The notes: generated by a model not told the origin, from the sequence alone. Positions 10,546 through 21,737 are shown, numbered from the stretch's first letter. The stretch: 64,000 bases of DNA from Tritrichomonas musculus (GCA_039105265.1 JAPFFF010000006.1:3410001-3474000), one strand, 5' to 3'. Translations and numbers: made by a program.

Positions 10546-10640
10546 ATGAGTTTTGAAAAATTGAAAGAGAAAATGAAAATGATTTCAGAATGTTATTCTT
10601 GAATTTCTTGAAGATGAATTAACCGCAGAAGAAACCTAAT
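10546..10640 (+). pseudogene. DUF3447 5'-end relic
   Basis: Begins ATGAGTTTTGAAAAATTGAA and follows the first 80-90 bases of the DUF3447 gene at 11569 (helix KLKEKMKMISE, ILEFLEDE) before similarity ends. One frame break lies within the copy. It is a truncated duplicate of a DUF3447 gene start, about 1 kb upstream of an intact member in the same orientation. Confidence 0.7.
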
Positions 10641-11276
10641 TTCGGGATTTTTATCAAAAAAAAATTAAAACAAGCAAAACAGGAACAAACGAATAACAAA
10701 GAAATCATATTTCGTGCTTCATTCAGAAGGAAACATTGTGAAAATTTTGACTCTTTTGATCGTTTTATTTTATTTGAACAATCTTTGTAAGCAGAAATGA
10801 TTTCTTCAAGACTGTTTACACATTTGTTATCTAGGTCAAAAGACAGTGGAAAACATTGTCCAAATTGATTGTTGCCAATCACTTCACATCCAAAAACCAA
10901 AACCGGAAATTTTGAATCAAACAAAAATTTCAAGAAGATTGATCCAACAGAAAGAATGCATTCTTGATGTTCATTCAATTTATTCAAATGATAATAAGAA
11001 ATTTTCGTTTTTTATTTGTTATTTTTCTGATTTCTTGTAAAAAAATTCAAAACGAATTGGTTAATGCTAATCAAAAAAGTAGTATGTCTTGAAAGTTTTG
11101 ATATATATTGGATTTGTGTTATTATATACCATTTCAGAATGATCTGTTTCAATATAATGACCATTTTCCATAGTATAAAAAAAACAGAGAGAATTTGATT
11201 TAATTCGATCTTTGCACCAAACTTGAATTTCTATAATAGGATGTTCTGTTATTGAATGTAATGCATCTATATTCAT
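10619..11276 (-). pseudogene. Copine pseudogene, C2A and von Willebrand A pieces
   Basis: Two minus-strand pieces match a copine in order. The first (11067-11276) has the C2A strand pattern, with IEIQVWCKDRI and then NNTNPIYIKTFKTYYFF, which corresponds to the usual calcium-dependent C2 strands ending in K-T-F-x-x-x-Y-F-F. The second (about 10740-10987) matches the C-terminal vWA domain: LNEHQECILSVGSIFLKF, FPVLVFGCEVIG, CFPLSFDLDNKC and EEIISAYKDC. Everything between them (C2B and the first half of vWA) is gone, and the last part of vWA degrades. Intact copines are about 500-550 aa, so this is a broken host gene for a phospholipid-binding protein. Confidence 0.65.
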
Positions 11277-11568
11277 TTAATTAATTAAATAAGTGTTCCA
11301 ACTTCAAATATTTTCTAAAAAAAATTGAATGGCTTGCATTCAATATTAATAAAAAATTTTAAACGTTTTTTATTTGCAAAAGATATGATAGAAGAATTTT
11401 CAGTATTTTTAACTATTTAAATATATATATAATATTAAAAAAATAATTATATGATATATTATATATGCAATCTTACTAGTCATTTTGTTAAGATAAACGC
11501 TTATAAAAAATTTTATAAAAAAATTCAGAGTTTATTTGGCAGCTTGAGAATAAATATATTCTTTTATA

Positions 11569-12735
11569 ATGAATTTTGAAGAATTGAAAGAGAAAATGAA
11601 AACAATTCAGAATATTATTCTTGAATTTCTTGAAGATGAATCAAATGCAGAAGAAAATTATGAAAATTTTATAAAACTTGTTAGCCAATATCATATCAAA
11701 GAAGACAAACAAGAAGTTAAATCAATATTGCGATTAATAAATGCAATCGGGAACAATCATCAACGTAATTATAACTTTATTTCTAAGATTGAACAACTTT
11801 TAGGACATTTCAAAGAAGAAATTCAAAAATATTTATCAAATTCAGAAATATTTGAAGTTTTCAAAGACAACCAACGAATCCTCCTATTTCTGATTTCAGA
11901 AAAAATGATGATAATTGATGAATACATTGCTTCACAAATAACAAGTAATAATTACATCAATAAATATGCCAAATTTTTTAGGACAGAAATCAAATCTTTT
12001 CTAACAGAAGAATTCATTTTGAAAAATCGAAAACAAAATGTAACATTATGGAAAAAAGAATTTATTGATGATATCAAGAAAGAAATTACGGAAGATTTTT
12101 ATGATAAAAGGAAAGAAGGAGAAAATGATAATTATTTATGTGAACTGATTCGAAATAATGAAGTGAAAGAATTCGGTGTCCATGTTAACCGGAATAATAT
12201 TTCATTTGATAGTCATATTGACAAATCTATTTTTGAAACAAATCCACTTTTGAATGTTAGCTTTTCAATTAAGCTGATTGAATATGCATCATTTTATGGC
12301 TCGATTGACATCATCAGATACATGCGAATTAATGGACAAGTTGAACTGCCATCATCAACGTGGATTTATGCGATTCACAGCCGAAATGCAGAACTGATCA
12401 AATATCTTGAAGACAATCATGTTTCACCACCAGCAAATGATTATGAAATAATTCTTGAAGAATCGATAAAATGTCATCACAACGATGTTTCGAAGTACAT
12501 CATTGACTATTTAATGAAAGAAGAAGAATTTCAAAATGACATTGAGAAAAAATATTATAACAATGTTTATCGATATGCAGTTGAACATCACAATTATTGT
12601 TATTTCCCGACAAACATTAAATACAAAAATATGTTTTTTTATTTATGTGAATTTGATTATTACAATCTTGTGAAACATTATTTAATGGAAGAAACCATTG
12701 ACATAAATGCTAAAATTAAAATATCAATCATTTAA
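11569..12735 (+). CDS. DUF3447-type ankyrin-associated protein, head segment
   Basis: An uninterrupted 388-codon frame with the same block order as the genes at 5742-6941 and 29656-30852: start helix MNFEELKEKMKTIQNIILEF, IGNNHQRNYNFISKIEQLL, QRILLFLISEK, KRKEGENDNYLCELIRNNE, YASFYGSIDIIRYMRING, WIYAIHSRNAELIKYLEDNH and ESIKCHHNDVSKYIID. It ends in the first half of an ankyrin unit (CEFDYYNLVKHYL, then DINAK) and then meets a stop in spacer sequence. Seven further ankyrin units and a terminal unit follow to 14257. The family is trichomonad-expanded and presumed to mediate protein binding; no enzymatic residue is visible. The start is fixed by its match to the relic at 10546 and to the sister genes. 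Confidence 0.85.
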   Translation: MNFEELKEKMKTIQNIILEFLEDESNAEENYENFIKLVSQYHIKEDKQEVKSILRLINAIGNNHQRNYNFISKIEQLLGHFKEEIQKYLSNSEIFEVFKDNQRILLFLISEKMMIIDEYIASQITSNNYINKYAKFFRTEIKSFLTEEFILKNRKQNVTLWKKEFIDDIKKEITEDFYDKRKEGENDNYLCELIRNNEVKEFGVHVNRNNISFDSHIDKSIFETNPLLNVSFSIKLIEYASFYGSIDIIRYMRINGQVELPSSTWIYAIHSRNAELIKYLEDNHVSPPANDYEIILEESIKCHHNDVSKYIIDYLMKEEEFQNDIEKKYYNNVYRYAVEHHNYCYFPTNIKYKNMFFYLCEFDYYNLVKHYLMEETIDINAKIKISII

Positions 12736-14257
12736 ATGACATTTTAAATTAAAAACTTTCATAGCATTCAAACATAACTTTTTTCATTTGATTGAAATTT
12801 ATAAGATTTATGGAATTTAATTCAAACATTTAATAAGACAGTATTGATGTATGCTGCCCAAAAAGGTTATAAAGAACTTTTCGAATTATTAATAATACAA
12901 GAAGGAATTGATATCAATATCAAAGACATTTTAAATCAAAAACATTCATGATATTCAAATCCAACTTTTTACATTTTGTTAATACTTTGAGCGATTTATG
13001 GAATTTAACTCGATCAATTAATAGTACAGCTTTGATTTATGCCGCTGGAGAAGGTCATAAAGAAATTGTTGAAATATTATTAAGACAAAAAGGAATTGAT
13101 ATCAACAACAAAAGTATTTTAAATTAAAAAAATTCATGATATTCAAATCATTTTTTTTTTATTTTGTTGAATTTTTGAATGGTTTATGGAATTTAATTAG
13201 ACTATTTAACACGATGGCTTTTTATTGTGCTGCAATATTTGGTCATATCGAAATTACTGAAATATTATTAAGACAAGAAGGCGTTGATATAAACAACCAA
13301 AATATTTTAAATCAAAAACATTCATATAATTCAAATCATTTTTTATTTTTCATCAGATTTGATTTTATATAATTAATGGAATTAAGATTGTTAGTTTTAT
13401 GATACAACGTTGATCAAAGTTGCAGAAATAGGCCTTCCAGAAATTGTTGAATTGTTATTAAGACAAGAAGGCATTGATATCAACATTAAAAATATTTTAA
13501 ATTAAAAACATTCATAATATTCAAACCCAACTTTTTTAAATGAAATTATAATTTTGAATGATTAATGGAATTAAATACAAGCGATTAATAAAACAGCACT
13601 GATTAAAGCCGCAGAAGAAGGTCAAAGAGAAATTGTTGAATTACTATTAAGACAAAAAAACATTGATATCAACAGCAGAGATATTTTTTTAATTAAATTA
13701 TTTATAGAATTCAAATCTAACTTTTTTTTTCATTTTGTTTACATTTAGAATATTTTTATGGAATTTGACTTGAACGTTAAATAATACAGCTTTGTTTTAT
13801 GCAGCACACAAAAATCATAAAGAAATTGTTGAATTATTAATAAAACAAGAAGGCATTGATATCAACATCGAAGACATTTTAAATCATAAACATTTATAAT
13901 ATTCAAATCTTACTTTTTTTTCATTGGATTTTGATTTTAAATGATTTATGGAATTTAACTCTGACATTAAATAATACAGTATTAATTTGTGCTGCATCGG
14001 ATGGTCATAAAGAAATTATTGAATTATTATTACAACATAAAGATATTGATATCAATATTAAAGACATTTTAAATATTACACTTTCATGAAATTCAAATAT
14101 AACTTTTTTTAATTGGATTAAAATTTCGAATAATATATGGAATTTATGAAAAAAAATCATTCATAATACCGCAATTGACTGTGCAAGAGAAAGAGATGAT
14201 ACTGATATTGTTGATATTCTATCCAAAATGCAAATGAAGGAGAATCAAAACAAATGA
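12736..14257 (+). repeat. Ankyrin-unit array of the second DUF3447 locus
   Basis: Seven internal units lie at about 12841-12925, 13021-13105, 13210-13300, 13400-13490, 13590-13680, 13790-13880 and 13975-14065. Each encodes a variant of T-A-L-h-Y-A-A-x-x-G-H-K-E-I-V-E-L-L followed by GIDINIKD. A terminal unit (NTAIDCARERDDTDIVDILS) closes with a stop at 14257. The period is 185-195 bp. Between units lies a spacer of about 100 bp that begins ATTTTAAATxAAAAACATTC and ends TTTATGGAATTTAAC plus about 15 bases before the next unit. Spacers are alike in sequence but carry stops, and their borders lack GT and a trichomonad 3' splice motif. The units are more diverged than in the first locus, so this array is older. 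Confidence 0.75.
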
Positions 14258-15660
14258 ATCATAATAATAGCACTTCACTTACGATCAATTTTTTCACTAA
14301 AACTTTTTCTGTATAGTTGGTTGACAAAAAAATATTTTTGGACGAAAAAATGTTTTCACATCACCTTTTTCTAAAAATATATTTATCTTAATTTGTATTG
14401 AAGATTATTTATTTTAATTATTTTATTAAAAAAATATAAATGCTTAAATATTTTTATTTTATCAATATAATTATTAAAATGTCTAAATTTAAGGAGAAAT
14501 TAGACTAATTTTCATTATTCAAATGCAAATTTTGATAATGGCTTTCGTTCATATAATCAAATATTTTTTGGATACAATAATAGAAATATTTTTAAAATTA
14601 AAATATTATTTTATTTGATCAAAAAGATATTCATATTATTTGAAAACTGGTAAGATAAAAACGATTTTTTATAAAACGTAAAATATAATTGTTTTCCATT
14701 TTCCAGAAGACAAAGATGGTTTTACATTTTTATGTTTACAAAATATTACTTATATATTAATTATCATTTTATTTTAATGATTTGGATAGATAATTATAGT
14801 TTCTTTAACGAGATGTTTTAAAAATTTTAATATTTTTCTTTTGACAAAAAATTAAATCAAGTAAATTTTAATTTAAACAAGCAATGCATATTTTAATTTT
14901 ATATATCATATATAATATGTTAATTGTATAAATAAAGCCAATAAACAGATAGGTGATTGTATATAAAAAATAATCATAATAATATGATATGCATATAATT
15001 TGATATGATGAAGATATCTTCTATAATTGATCAAAGAATAATATAATATAATATAATTAAATCATATTCATGACTAATCAAATAATCATTTGATTTTCAT
15101 TTAATAGAAATATAGTTTTGTAAAATTGTATAATCATTCTTTGAATAGATAATGACTAGTATCATTTAGGTTAAGCTAAAATGATATATACATTTATTAA
15201 CAATGCTATAATATTATATAAAAAGTATTATTTAGGTAAAATAGAATATTTATAAAGATATTATGATTTTAAATTATCAGAAGGGTAGAAAGTAAAATCC
15301 TATCGTGTTATTTATATCTTATTGTGTATATACATTTCATAATCATCTAGAAAAACCTACCACCAGAAACTTTATAAAAAATTTAGGATAAATTTAGGTG
15401 CATATATAAACTCATTTTATCCATGCAAATGAAAAAGATCACAGTACAATTTTGAGAAATAAGCAACAGAAAATTGAGAGAAAGTATTCAATTTTTATAT
15501 TTAAATCAATCATTTTCTTGATAATATATCATTACTATTCAAAATAAAAGAAATAATTATATTAAATACTTATAATGACAAGTAATATAACAAAATATAA
15601 ATCGAAAAGTCTTTTTTGAAGGACTTTTTTCATCTCATCCGTTTACTTTTTTTAAAAAAG
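14258..15660. other. AT-rich stretch without a recognisable gene
   Basis: Low-complexity A/T sequence with no supportable frame. It includes a copy of a dispersed repeat at about 15271-15342 that recurs at 31006-31077. Confidence 0.6.
15271..15342 (+). repeat. Dispersed repeat, copy 1
   Basis: The block AAATTATCAGAAGGGTAGAA AGTAAAATCCTATcGTG and about 35 following bases recur at 31006-31077 with a few differences, in the same orientation. No coding potential. It may be a remnant of an interspersed element or a conserved 5'-flank of a gene family. Confidence 0.6.
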
Positions 15661-16095
15661 ATATGAGAAAGACTTCAAAGAGGTTAAACCAGATTTTGTA
15701 TCAATCTTAATCGGCATTAATGATACTTGGAGGCGTTTTGATGAAAATGATCCAAACCCAATTGAAAATTTTGAAAAAGAATACAGCGAACTTATTACCA
15801 AAATCCAAAATGATTTTCCAAAGGCAAAAATCATGTTGATGCCACTTTTCCTTCTTGATAAAGATCCTGAAAAAATGGTTTTTCATCCTGATTTGAATGA
15901 AAAATAGAAAAAGTCAAAGAACTTTCTAAGAAGTATAATTGCATTTTATTTTATTACGGTTCAATTATTAAAAATTACACCGAGTCCAAAAAATACACAA
16001 TAGATATGGTGTCACGTGATGGCGTACATCCTACAGACTTCGGACAGTCATTGATTGCAATTGAATACTTGAAATTTTTGAAAATCATTGAATAA
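15661..16095 (+). pseudogene. SGNH/GDSL hydrolase relic
   Basis: The middle and end of an SGNH-fold esterase can be read. Block III is VSILIGINDTWRRFDEND with the GxND motif, followed by KIMLMPLFLLD, and block V is DGVHPTDFGQSLIAIEYL with the catalytic Asp and His. The first third, including the nucleophile block GDSL, is absent, and the middle contains a stop and a frame change between about 15900 and 15990. A functional family member would be about 200 residues or more, so this is a 5'-truncated, decayed host gene, probably once a carbohydrate or lipid esterase. Confidence 0.75.
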
Positions 16096-16553
16096 AACAA
16101 AATAAATTGATCTTTAAAAATACCATATTTAAATTCAAACATTTTTAATAGTAATTATAACAATAATTGAATAAAATAAAAAATATTTTTTTAATAATAT
16201 ATATATATATATTATTTTTTTTTGAGATATTTAATTTTTTTCCTTTGGAGCAAGTTATATCAAAAAGTTACATTCAATATTGAATTCTGTAAACTGAGTT
16301 CAAAAACTTTACCTCCATTTCAAATTTTAAATCATTTTATCTTTTTTATCAAACAATTTAATTGCATTATTATTCATTAATAATATATTAAATAATTATC
16401 ATAATATTAATTAAATTTTAAAAAATGAATTAATATTTAAAATATAAAGATATGATTATCTTAAATTGAGATGGAGGTAATGTTTTTTGAACAAGGTTTA
16501 TTTATAAAAAGACACCATATTTTATTGAATTTTTTTAGCCTAAATTTTCAATA
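16096..16553. other. Intergenic, upstream of the RCC1-kinase gene
   Basis: AT-rich with no supportable frame. The bases TTTTCAATA directly before the ATG at 16554 fit the short trichomonad initiator pattern (TCA close to the start codon), which suggests a very short 5' leader. Confidence 0.4.
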
Positions 16554-18860
16554 ATGCTTCAAATTAGTGGAATCAATTATAATTTCCAAATAGGAGAAGG
16601 CAAGAAAAGCCAACATCTTTCAGTCATATCCCACCTCGACCCTAACACAATGTTATCTTACTCGATATATCATAACCACGCTTTAATGATTACAAATGAC
16701 AATAAAATATATGCCGTAGGAAATAACACTGATTATAAAATTAGTAGAACTCTTCCAAGACAAGACATTGACCATTTTACTGATTTTCAAATCAAAGTTT
16801 CTGATGGCCGTGAATATATTCCAATTTCTGCTGTATGTGGCGATACATACTCTCTTTATCTTCTACACGACCCTACCAATAAAGATCAGCACAAATTATT
16901 TTTTTCATATTCAAATAGATATTCAAATTCCGATCTTCTAAACATCGGAAACCGAAACCCAATTTCAATTTTTGGTGGCAAATGTAAAGCAGCTGCAATT
17001 GATACAGAAGGATCCATTATTTTTGTTTTCGAAAACTCAAAAATTAGAATCGCAAAAATACCCGGCGATGAGAAAGCGGTTAAAGTCGTTATTTGGTATG
17101 ATTTCGCCTTTGCTCTCAGTGAAAGTGGAAAAGTTTACCACAGCTCCTTATTTGGCATGTGTTTCACCCAAGTTCCAGAACTCATGAGTGTCACAATCGA
17201 CGATATTTCTGGAATTGACGACCATTGTTTTGCCCTCTCAAAAAGTGGTATCGTCTATGCACGTGGAAGCAACAAAGGAGGAATATTAGGGCTCCCTGAA
17301 AAAGTGAAAAATGCTTACACGTTCACAAAAGTGGAATCAATTGAAACCGAAAAAATCGTCTCAATTTCATCTTCAACCGATCACTCACTGTTCATCACCG
17401 ATGAAGGAAAAGTGCTTGCTTGCGGCGACAACTCATATGGACAACTCATGACAGGATCAACAGATGATACTAAGTTTGTTTATTCACCTGTTGAAACTAC
17501 AATCAAAAGAGACGCAGTGTTCTGCATCGCTGGAGATTCACTTTCTGCTGTCTTCATTGACAGTTGCCCGCCAAATTGTCCAAACAGAAAGATTGGCTCC
17601 AAAATTGTTAAGAATCCAGTTACAAAGCCAAAAAGATCATCATCACTTGCATCAGCTACAAAAGTATCACCTTCATCTGAACCAGAAGTTTCTGCACCAA
17701 AAAGTGACACAATTAGACCAGTTTCTTTTAATGCATCAACGAAAAAAATATCATTGAAAAAGTTCAAACCAAAAGTGTCAAGAATTGATGGTTCCCCAGA
17801 AAAAGTTGAATCAAACGATAGCTCTGAAAAAGTTGATACCGCTGAAATTGAGGCCCTGAAAAATGAGGTCGCCCGTCTTCGTGAAGAGAATGAAACTCTT
17901 CGTGAAAGAATTAGGGCTTTGGAAACAAGTCGAGTTGACAAATCGACTCCAACTCGTAAGTCGCGAGAGAAGCCTCTTCAGCCGATAAGCGTTGATGAAC
18001 TTGACAATATTCGTCGCATTTCATTGATCGGGAAAGGCGCCCAATCGTGCGTTTACAAGGCAGCTCGTGATGAGATCATCGCACTGAAAGAGCTGGACCT
18101 GAGTGATCCGAACGAAGAGGAAGAAGAAGATAAAAAAGACGATGATTTCAGTGACAATTTTGAGAAGCTTCGAAAGCTTCTTCAAGAAATTGAATTGATC
18201 AACAAATTGGATCACCCGAACATCATCAAAGGATTTGGAATTTGCTTTGGCGATCAGTCGCACCCGCCTTCCATTATCCTTGAATATTCCCCACACAATC
18301 TGACAGAAGTTGTGCGTGAAATGACCGACTTTCAGCGTGTTACGGCTATTTATGAGACTTGTCTTGGAATGAAAGAAGTTCATCGTTCAAACATTATTCA
18401 TCGAAACTTGAAGCCTGAAAACATTCTGATCGACGAAGAAGGGCATGTCAGAGTCAGCGACTTCGGAATGTCCCGCTTGGAGGACGGCGAAATGCAGATG
18501 CAATCAAAAACCGCAGGAGTCGGAAATTTGAAGTTTAAAGCACCTGAAATATTGAATGAAAGCACTCATTATAATGAAAAAGTTGACGTTTATTCATTCG
18601 GCGTCGTTTTGTTCTTCATATTGACAAACGGGTGCTACCCAAAAATTAGCATTGTCGACATTGGACTCGGAAAGAAGGCACAAATACCAAAGAGCATAAA
18701 CAGCTTCTCCAGATCGCTTATCAATGCATGCTGGTCAACTGATCCAGATGATCGTCCTTCATTTGAAGAGATTTGCGAGATGATAAGAAATAATAAATTC
18801 AAGTTGATCGATGACATTGAAAATCAACTCACACAAATATCTGACTTTTTATTGCTCTGA
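16554..18860 (+). CDS. RCC1-domain protein kinase-like fusion with altered catalytic loop
   Basis: A 768-codon frame in three parts. Residues 1 to about 350 form an RCC1-type beta-propeller, with repeats such as NDNKIYAVGNNTDYK, SGIVYARGSNKGGILG and EGKVLACGDNSYGQL. Residues about 350-480 are a Ser/Pro/Lys-rich linker ending in a coiled coil (AEIEALKNEVARLREENETL). Residues about 484-760 are a kinase domain with a glycine loop (IGKGAQSCVYK), the beta-3 Lys in IALKEL near 512, DFG near 636 and KAPE. The catalytic loop reads HRNLKPEN: Asn (about 618) replaces the catalytic Asp. This predicts a pseudokinase or very weak kinase used for scaffolding. An acidic insert (EEEEEDKKDDD) lies before the alpha-C helix. 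The frame is whole and its composition is strongly coding. RCC1 propellers usually bind proteins or chromatin; the partner here is unknown. Confidence 0.9.
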   Translation: MLQISGINYNFQIGEGKKSQHLSVISHLDPNTMLSYSIYHNHALMITNDNKIYAVGNNTDYKISRTLPRQDIDHFTDFQIKVSDGREYIPISAVCGDTYSLYLLHDPTNKDQHKLFFSYSNRYSNSDLLNIGNRNPISIFGGKCKAAAIDTEGSIIFVFENSKIRIAKIPGDEKAVKVVIWYDFAFALSESGKVYHSSLFGMCFTQVPELMSVTIDDISGIDDHCFALSKSGIVYARGSNKGGILGLPEKVKNAYTFTKVESIETEKIVSISSSTDHSLFITDEGKVLACGDNSYGQLMTGSTDDTKFVYSPVETTIKRDAVFCIAGDSLSAVFIDSCPPNCPNRKIGSKIVKNPVTKPKRSSSLASATKVSPSSEPEVSAPKSDTIRPVSFNASTKKISLKKFKPKVSRIDGSPEKVESNDSSEKVDTAEIEALKNEVARLREENETLRERIRALETSRVDKSTPTRKSREKPLQPISVDELDNIRRISLIGKGAQSCVYKAARDEIIALKELDLSDPNEEEEEDKKDDDFSDNFEKLRKLLQEIELINKLDHPNIIKGFGICFGDQSHPPSIILEYSPHNLTEVVREMTDFQRVTAIYETCLGMKEVHRSNIIHRNLKPENILIDEEGHVRVSDFGMSRLEDGEMQMQSKTAGVGNLKFKAPEILNESTHYNEKVDVYSFGVVLFFILTNGCYPKISIVDIGLGKKAQIPKSINSFSRSLINACWSTDPDDRPSFEEICEMIRNNKFKLIDDIENQLTQISDFLLL

Positions 18861-19157
18861 TTTAAATAATTTAATAAAATATTAATCTTTTCTTTTCTTA
18901 TTTTTATTTTTAATTCAAATTACTGAGAGAATCGGGAACATAATTAAATATGTGACAATTTGTAATTTTAAATTTGCCTTTCTTTATTTTTAACCATGGT
19001 TCGACAAATTCAAGAGTTTGAATATAAATGCTATTTTTATTGATTCTTTCATTTTGCCTGTTTCAAATATTTGACAAAATTTTATTCAAAATTTTGAATA
19101 ATAATTTTTGAAATTAAAAATTTTAAAAAATTATTCAAATAAAGAAAATCAAAAAAG
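18861..19157. other. Intergenic between kinase gene and tRNA
   Basis: AT-rich, with no gene seen. It contains the 3' end of the kinase transcript. Confidence 0.5.
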
Positions 19158-19230
19158 CTCCTCCCGTGTGATTCGAACACACGATACACAGAGTAACAGT
19201 CTGCTGTCATAACCACTAGACCAGGGAGAA
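19158..19230 (-). tRNA. tRNA-Asn (anticodon GTT)
   Basis: The minus strand folds into a complete cloverleaf of 73 nt. The acceptor TTCTCCC pairs with GGGAGGA (one T-G pair), the D stem is GTC/GAC with loop TAGTGGTTAT, and the anticodon stem GCAGA/TCTGT carries loop CTGTTAC (anticodon GTT). The variable loop is GTATC and the T arm is GTGTG-TTCGAAT-CACAC. No CCA is encoded and no intron is present. Confidence 0.93.
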
Positions 19231-19529
19231 TTACATTTATTTTAAACAGAACCAAAAGTTCACTGAAAAAAGATTTCTGATTTTTTTTTTTAAATCAATA
19301 GTTTCAGATTAAAAAATGCACAATTCAATAATTTATTGTATTAAAAATTCATCGAATAAATAAAAAATCAGCAAATACAGCCACAAATCATTAAATCAAA
19401 GATATTCGTTTTTTAATGTTTCAAAATTAAAGGAAAGGAGAAGCTATTGAATTTGAATATATTACTAAACTAGTTTTATTTACTTTTTTTATAAGACATA
19501 AAAAATATTCTATGATATAAAGGCAAAAT

Positions 19530-19770
19530 TTATATTAATCTAACTTTTAAGTTTCCTATCAAAGAAACAGAGACTGTTGGAATTACCCATTCCTTCCCAT
19601 TTCCTTCAGGAAGCTGTCTGAATTCAATTCTAAACGAATGCCAATCAGTATTATAATACCAAATAATTAAAACCTTTTCCACCAAAAATGGATTTTGTTA
19701 TTGGTTGATCAAATTTCCATAATGGCACAAGCTTTCTTTCTAAGTGCAAATTTTTATACCAATATGCTCT
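19530..19770 (-). pseudogene. Unrecognised gene fragment
   Basis: The minus strand gives coding-like peptides in two frames, HLERKLVPLWKFDQPITK followed by WYYNTDWHSFRIEFRQLPEG and KEWVIPTVSVSLIGNLK, ending in a stop at 19530. The pieces are frame-shifted relative to each other and have no start. I do not recognise the family; it looks like the 3' end of a decayed host gene. Confidence 0.4.
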
Positions 19771-19964
19771 TTTATGATTTGAAACTCTCTATCACATAAA
19801 TATATGATCAACCAATTAATGCATTTAAATATGATTTGAAATTGTAGCAAATATGGCTGTGAAGACTATTGTAGCAATAGTCTTTATCTTTTCCCACTTT
19901 TTGAAAGAATTTTCAATTGAATAGTTTAGTTAATATATTTTCAATGAGTTTTCTCAAAATCATT

Positions 19965-19998
<34 letters not shown>

Positions 19999-20003
19999 GA
20001 ATA

Positions 20004-21140
20004 GATCCAACGATTGCGAATTATGAATTACAAATTCCTAACATTTTTATTGAAATCGCCAAAGAAAACTCAGATGAACGGTTGGACTCAATAACTAGAG
20101 CGATTGAACAAATTTTAAAGTCAACTACTGAAAAAATTCGGATTTCCAATAAAGAAGAAGAAATGATAAAATATGTATTACGCCTACTTGGCGAAAAATG
20201 TAACCAAATTAAAATTAATAGCATCAATGAAGCTATTTCATATTTATCCACAGAATTCCTCTCAGACTCAGTTAAATACATTTCAGAACATCTTTTAGAA
20301 ACGATCAACGAAGGTCAAATATTTCATCTTTCCAATATAATCATTAATGAAATTATTAACTCATATTTTGAGTATAAAGAACCCAAAGAAGAAGAAGCAA
20401 TAAATAAAGAATATAAAGATATTTTTGACAAACTTCTTTCTTCAAATTGAGGGCCACAGGTACACAAAAGAGATTTGCGAGTACATCACAGCGCATCTAT
20501 CAGATGAAATTGTAAATTGTGAAGAAGATCAGATTGTGAAACAATTTGTGAAGCACATCAATTTTTTGAAGGAAAATGAAAATATCAAAAAAGAAAGCAA
20601 AATTGGCACGATTTCGGTTGAATTCAAAGGAGATGAGCTGAAAAGAATCATATCACATCTAGAAGAGAAGTTTGGAGAGAATCTCTGTGAACAAGGAATC
20701 ATATAATCAGCGACATTGGGGCACACCGCCATGCTGGATTACTCACAAATCTCATTAAATATGACTCGAACCACATTAATGATTATTACAGGAATAACAA
20801 TGGCGTAGATCCTCTTCCAAACTCAAATGGGGGATCGATCGAGTTTGACTTTTTAAAGCGAAAAGTCAATTTAAAATCATACACATTAAGACAAGGTGGT
20901 TATTATTATCCAAAGTCGTGGCGAATTGTTGGCTCAGATGATCGGACTAAGTGGGATGTTTTGAGCCAGCAATTCAACAATTCAATTTTCAATAACGAGA
21001 AGCAGCATCGATTTGAATGCGAGAATGACCACAAATACTACCAGTACATTCGGTACATTCAAGATGACACATGGGGCTCAAATAGAGAGCACAATATTGA
21101 TTTACATTGCCTTGAATTCTTTGGCTCGATAACAATGTGA
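20004..21140 (+). pseudogene. F5/8-type-C domain gene relic
   Basis: Three consecutive coding pieces in different frames. The first is a helical region like the BACK-type part of trichomonad proteins (about 20004-20450). The second is a helical segment ending in EGHRYTKEICEYITAHL to LSHLEEKFG-type sequence (20440-20706). The third is an F5/8-type-C (discoidin) domain (about 20700-21140) with SIEFDFLKRKVNLKSYTLR, PKSWRIVGSDDRTKWDVL, YYQYIRYIQDD and a closing LHCLEFFGSI. The strand order and the W-x-I-x-G-S and F-F-G-S-I motifs are typical. Two frame changes and a missing start (a long T run precedes it) mark it as broken. The intact relative is the gene at 62934-63985. Confidence 0.7.
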
Positions 21141-21189
21141 ATTTTTAATTATTTTGAATTTTGAAACAAAGTATATTTATTATTTGAAA

Positions 21190-21480
21190 AAGCAGGGGAT
21201 TATTCATATGATGATGAAAACAGAGAAAAACTGTATGAAGAAGCAGCTGAATATTTTAAAAACCTGCATATAGAGAAAATATTGAAGCCGAAAAGCAATT
21301 TAGATTATTACATACTTTAGGTTTATTATGTACAGATAATTTGGACAAAGCAAATAAGTATTTGAAAGACGTTGCATATAAAGGCAGTCAGATGCCATGA
21401 TTGCTTATGGAAGAATCTTACTGAAATCATACAGTCATTATAGCGACTTTTTTTGATGATCTTCTTGATGTGGAGACATT
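21190..21480 (+). pseudogene. Sel1-repeat relic
   Basis: Directly after the F5/8C relic, plus-strand pieces read EKLYEEAAEYFKN, then TLGLLCTDNLDKANKYLKD and AMIAYGRILLKSYSH in other frames. The AAxYFKxAA pattern is that of Sel1 repeats. Several frame changes break it. It is an unrelated second fragment rather than part of the F5/8C gene. Confidence 0.5.
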
Positions 21481-21737
21481 TTTTTGATATATTAAATAGA
21501 ATAAATGTATTTTAATGTTGCCCATTAAAAAGTCATTTTTTAATAAAACTCCAGAGTATCAATAAATAATAATTTAATTAAAAAAAGTTTTGTCCCAAAT
21601 GTTTCACTCATTATTTTTTTTTTTTTTTTTCTCTGCCATGCTTCGGCAATCATTTCAACTATATTTAAATATACAAATAAAACATAAATTATAGTTAATA
21701 TATAATTTTATAGAATAAAATAAAATAATCAAAGCAA

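Noticed and set aside
10846-11040. 64-codon plus-strand frame
   Set aside because: It is the opposite strand of the copine vWA fragment and has no features of its own.
12736-14257. Ordinary spliceosomal introns between ankyrin units
   Set aside because: Spacer borders lack GT at the 5' side and the known trichomonad 3' motif. A noncanonical process cannot be excluded, so it is kept as a finding rather than annotated as introns.
17464-17941. Frames of 97 and 153 codons overlapping the RCC1-kinase gene
   Set aside because: Shadows of the Ser/Pro/Lys-rich linker in other frames; no independent support.
19158-19230. tRNA-Glu, suggested by the D-arm sequence
   Set aside because: The anticodon loop CTGTTAC places GTT at positions 34-36, which reads Asn codons.
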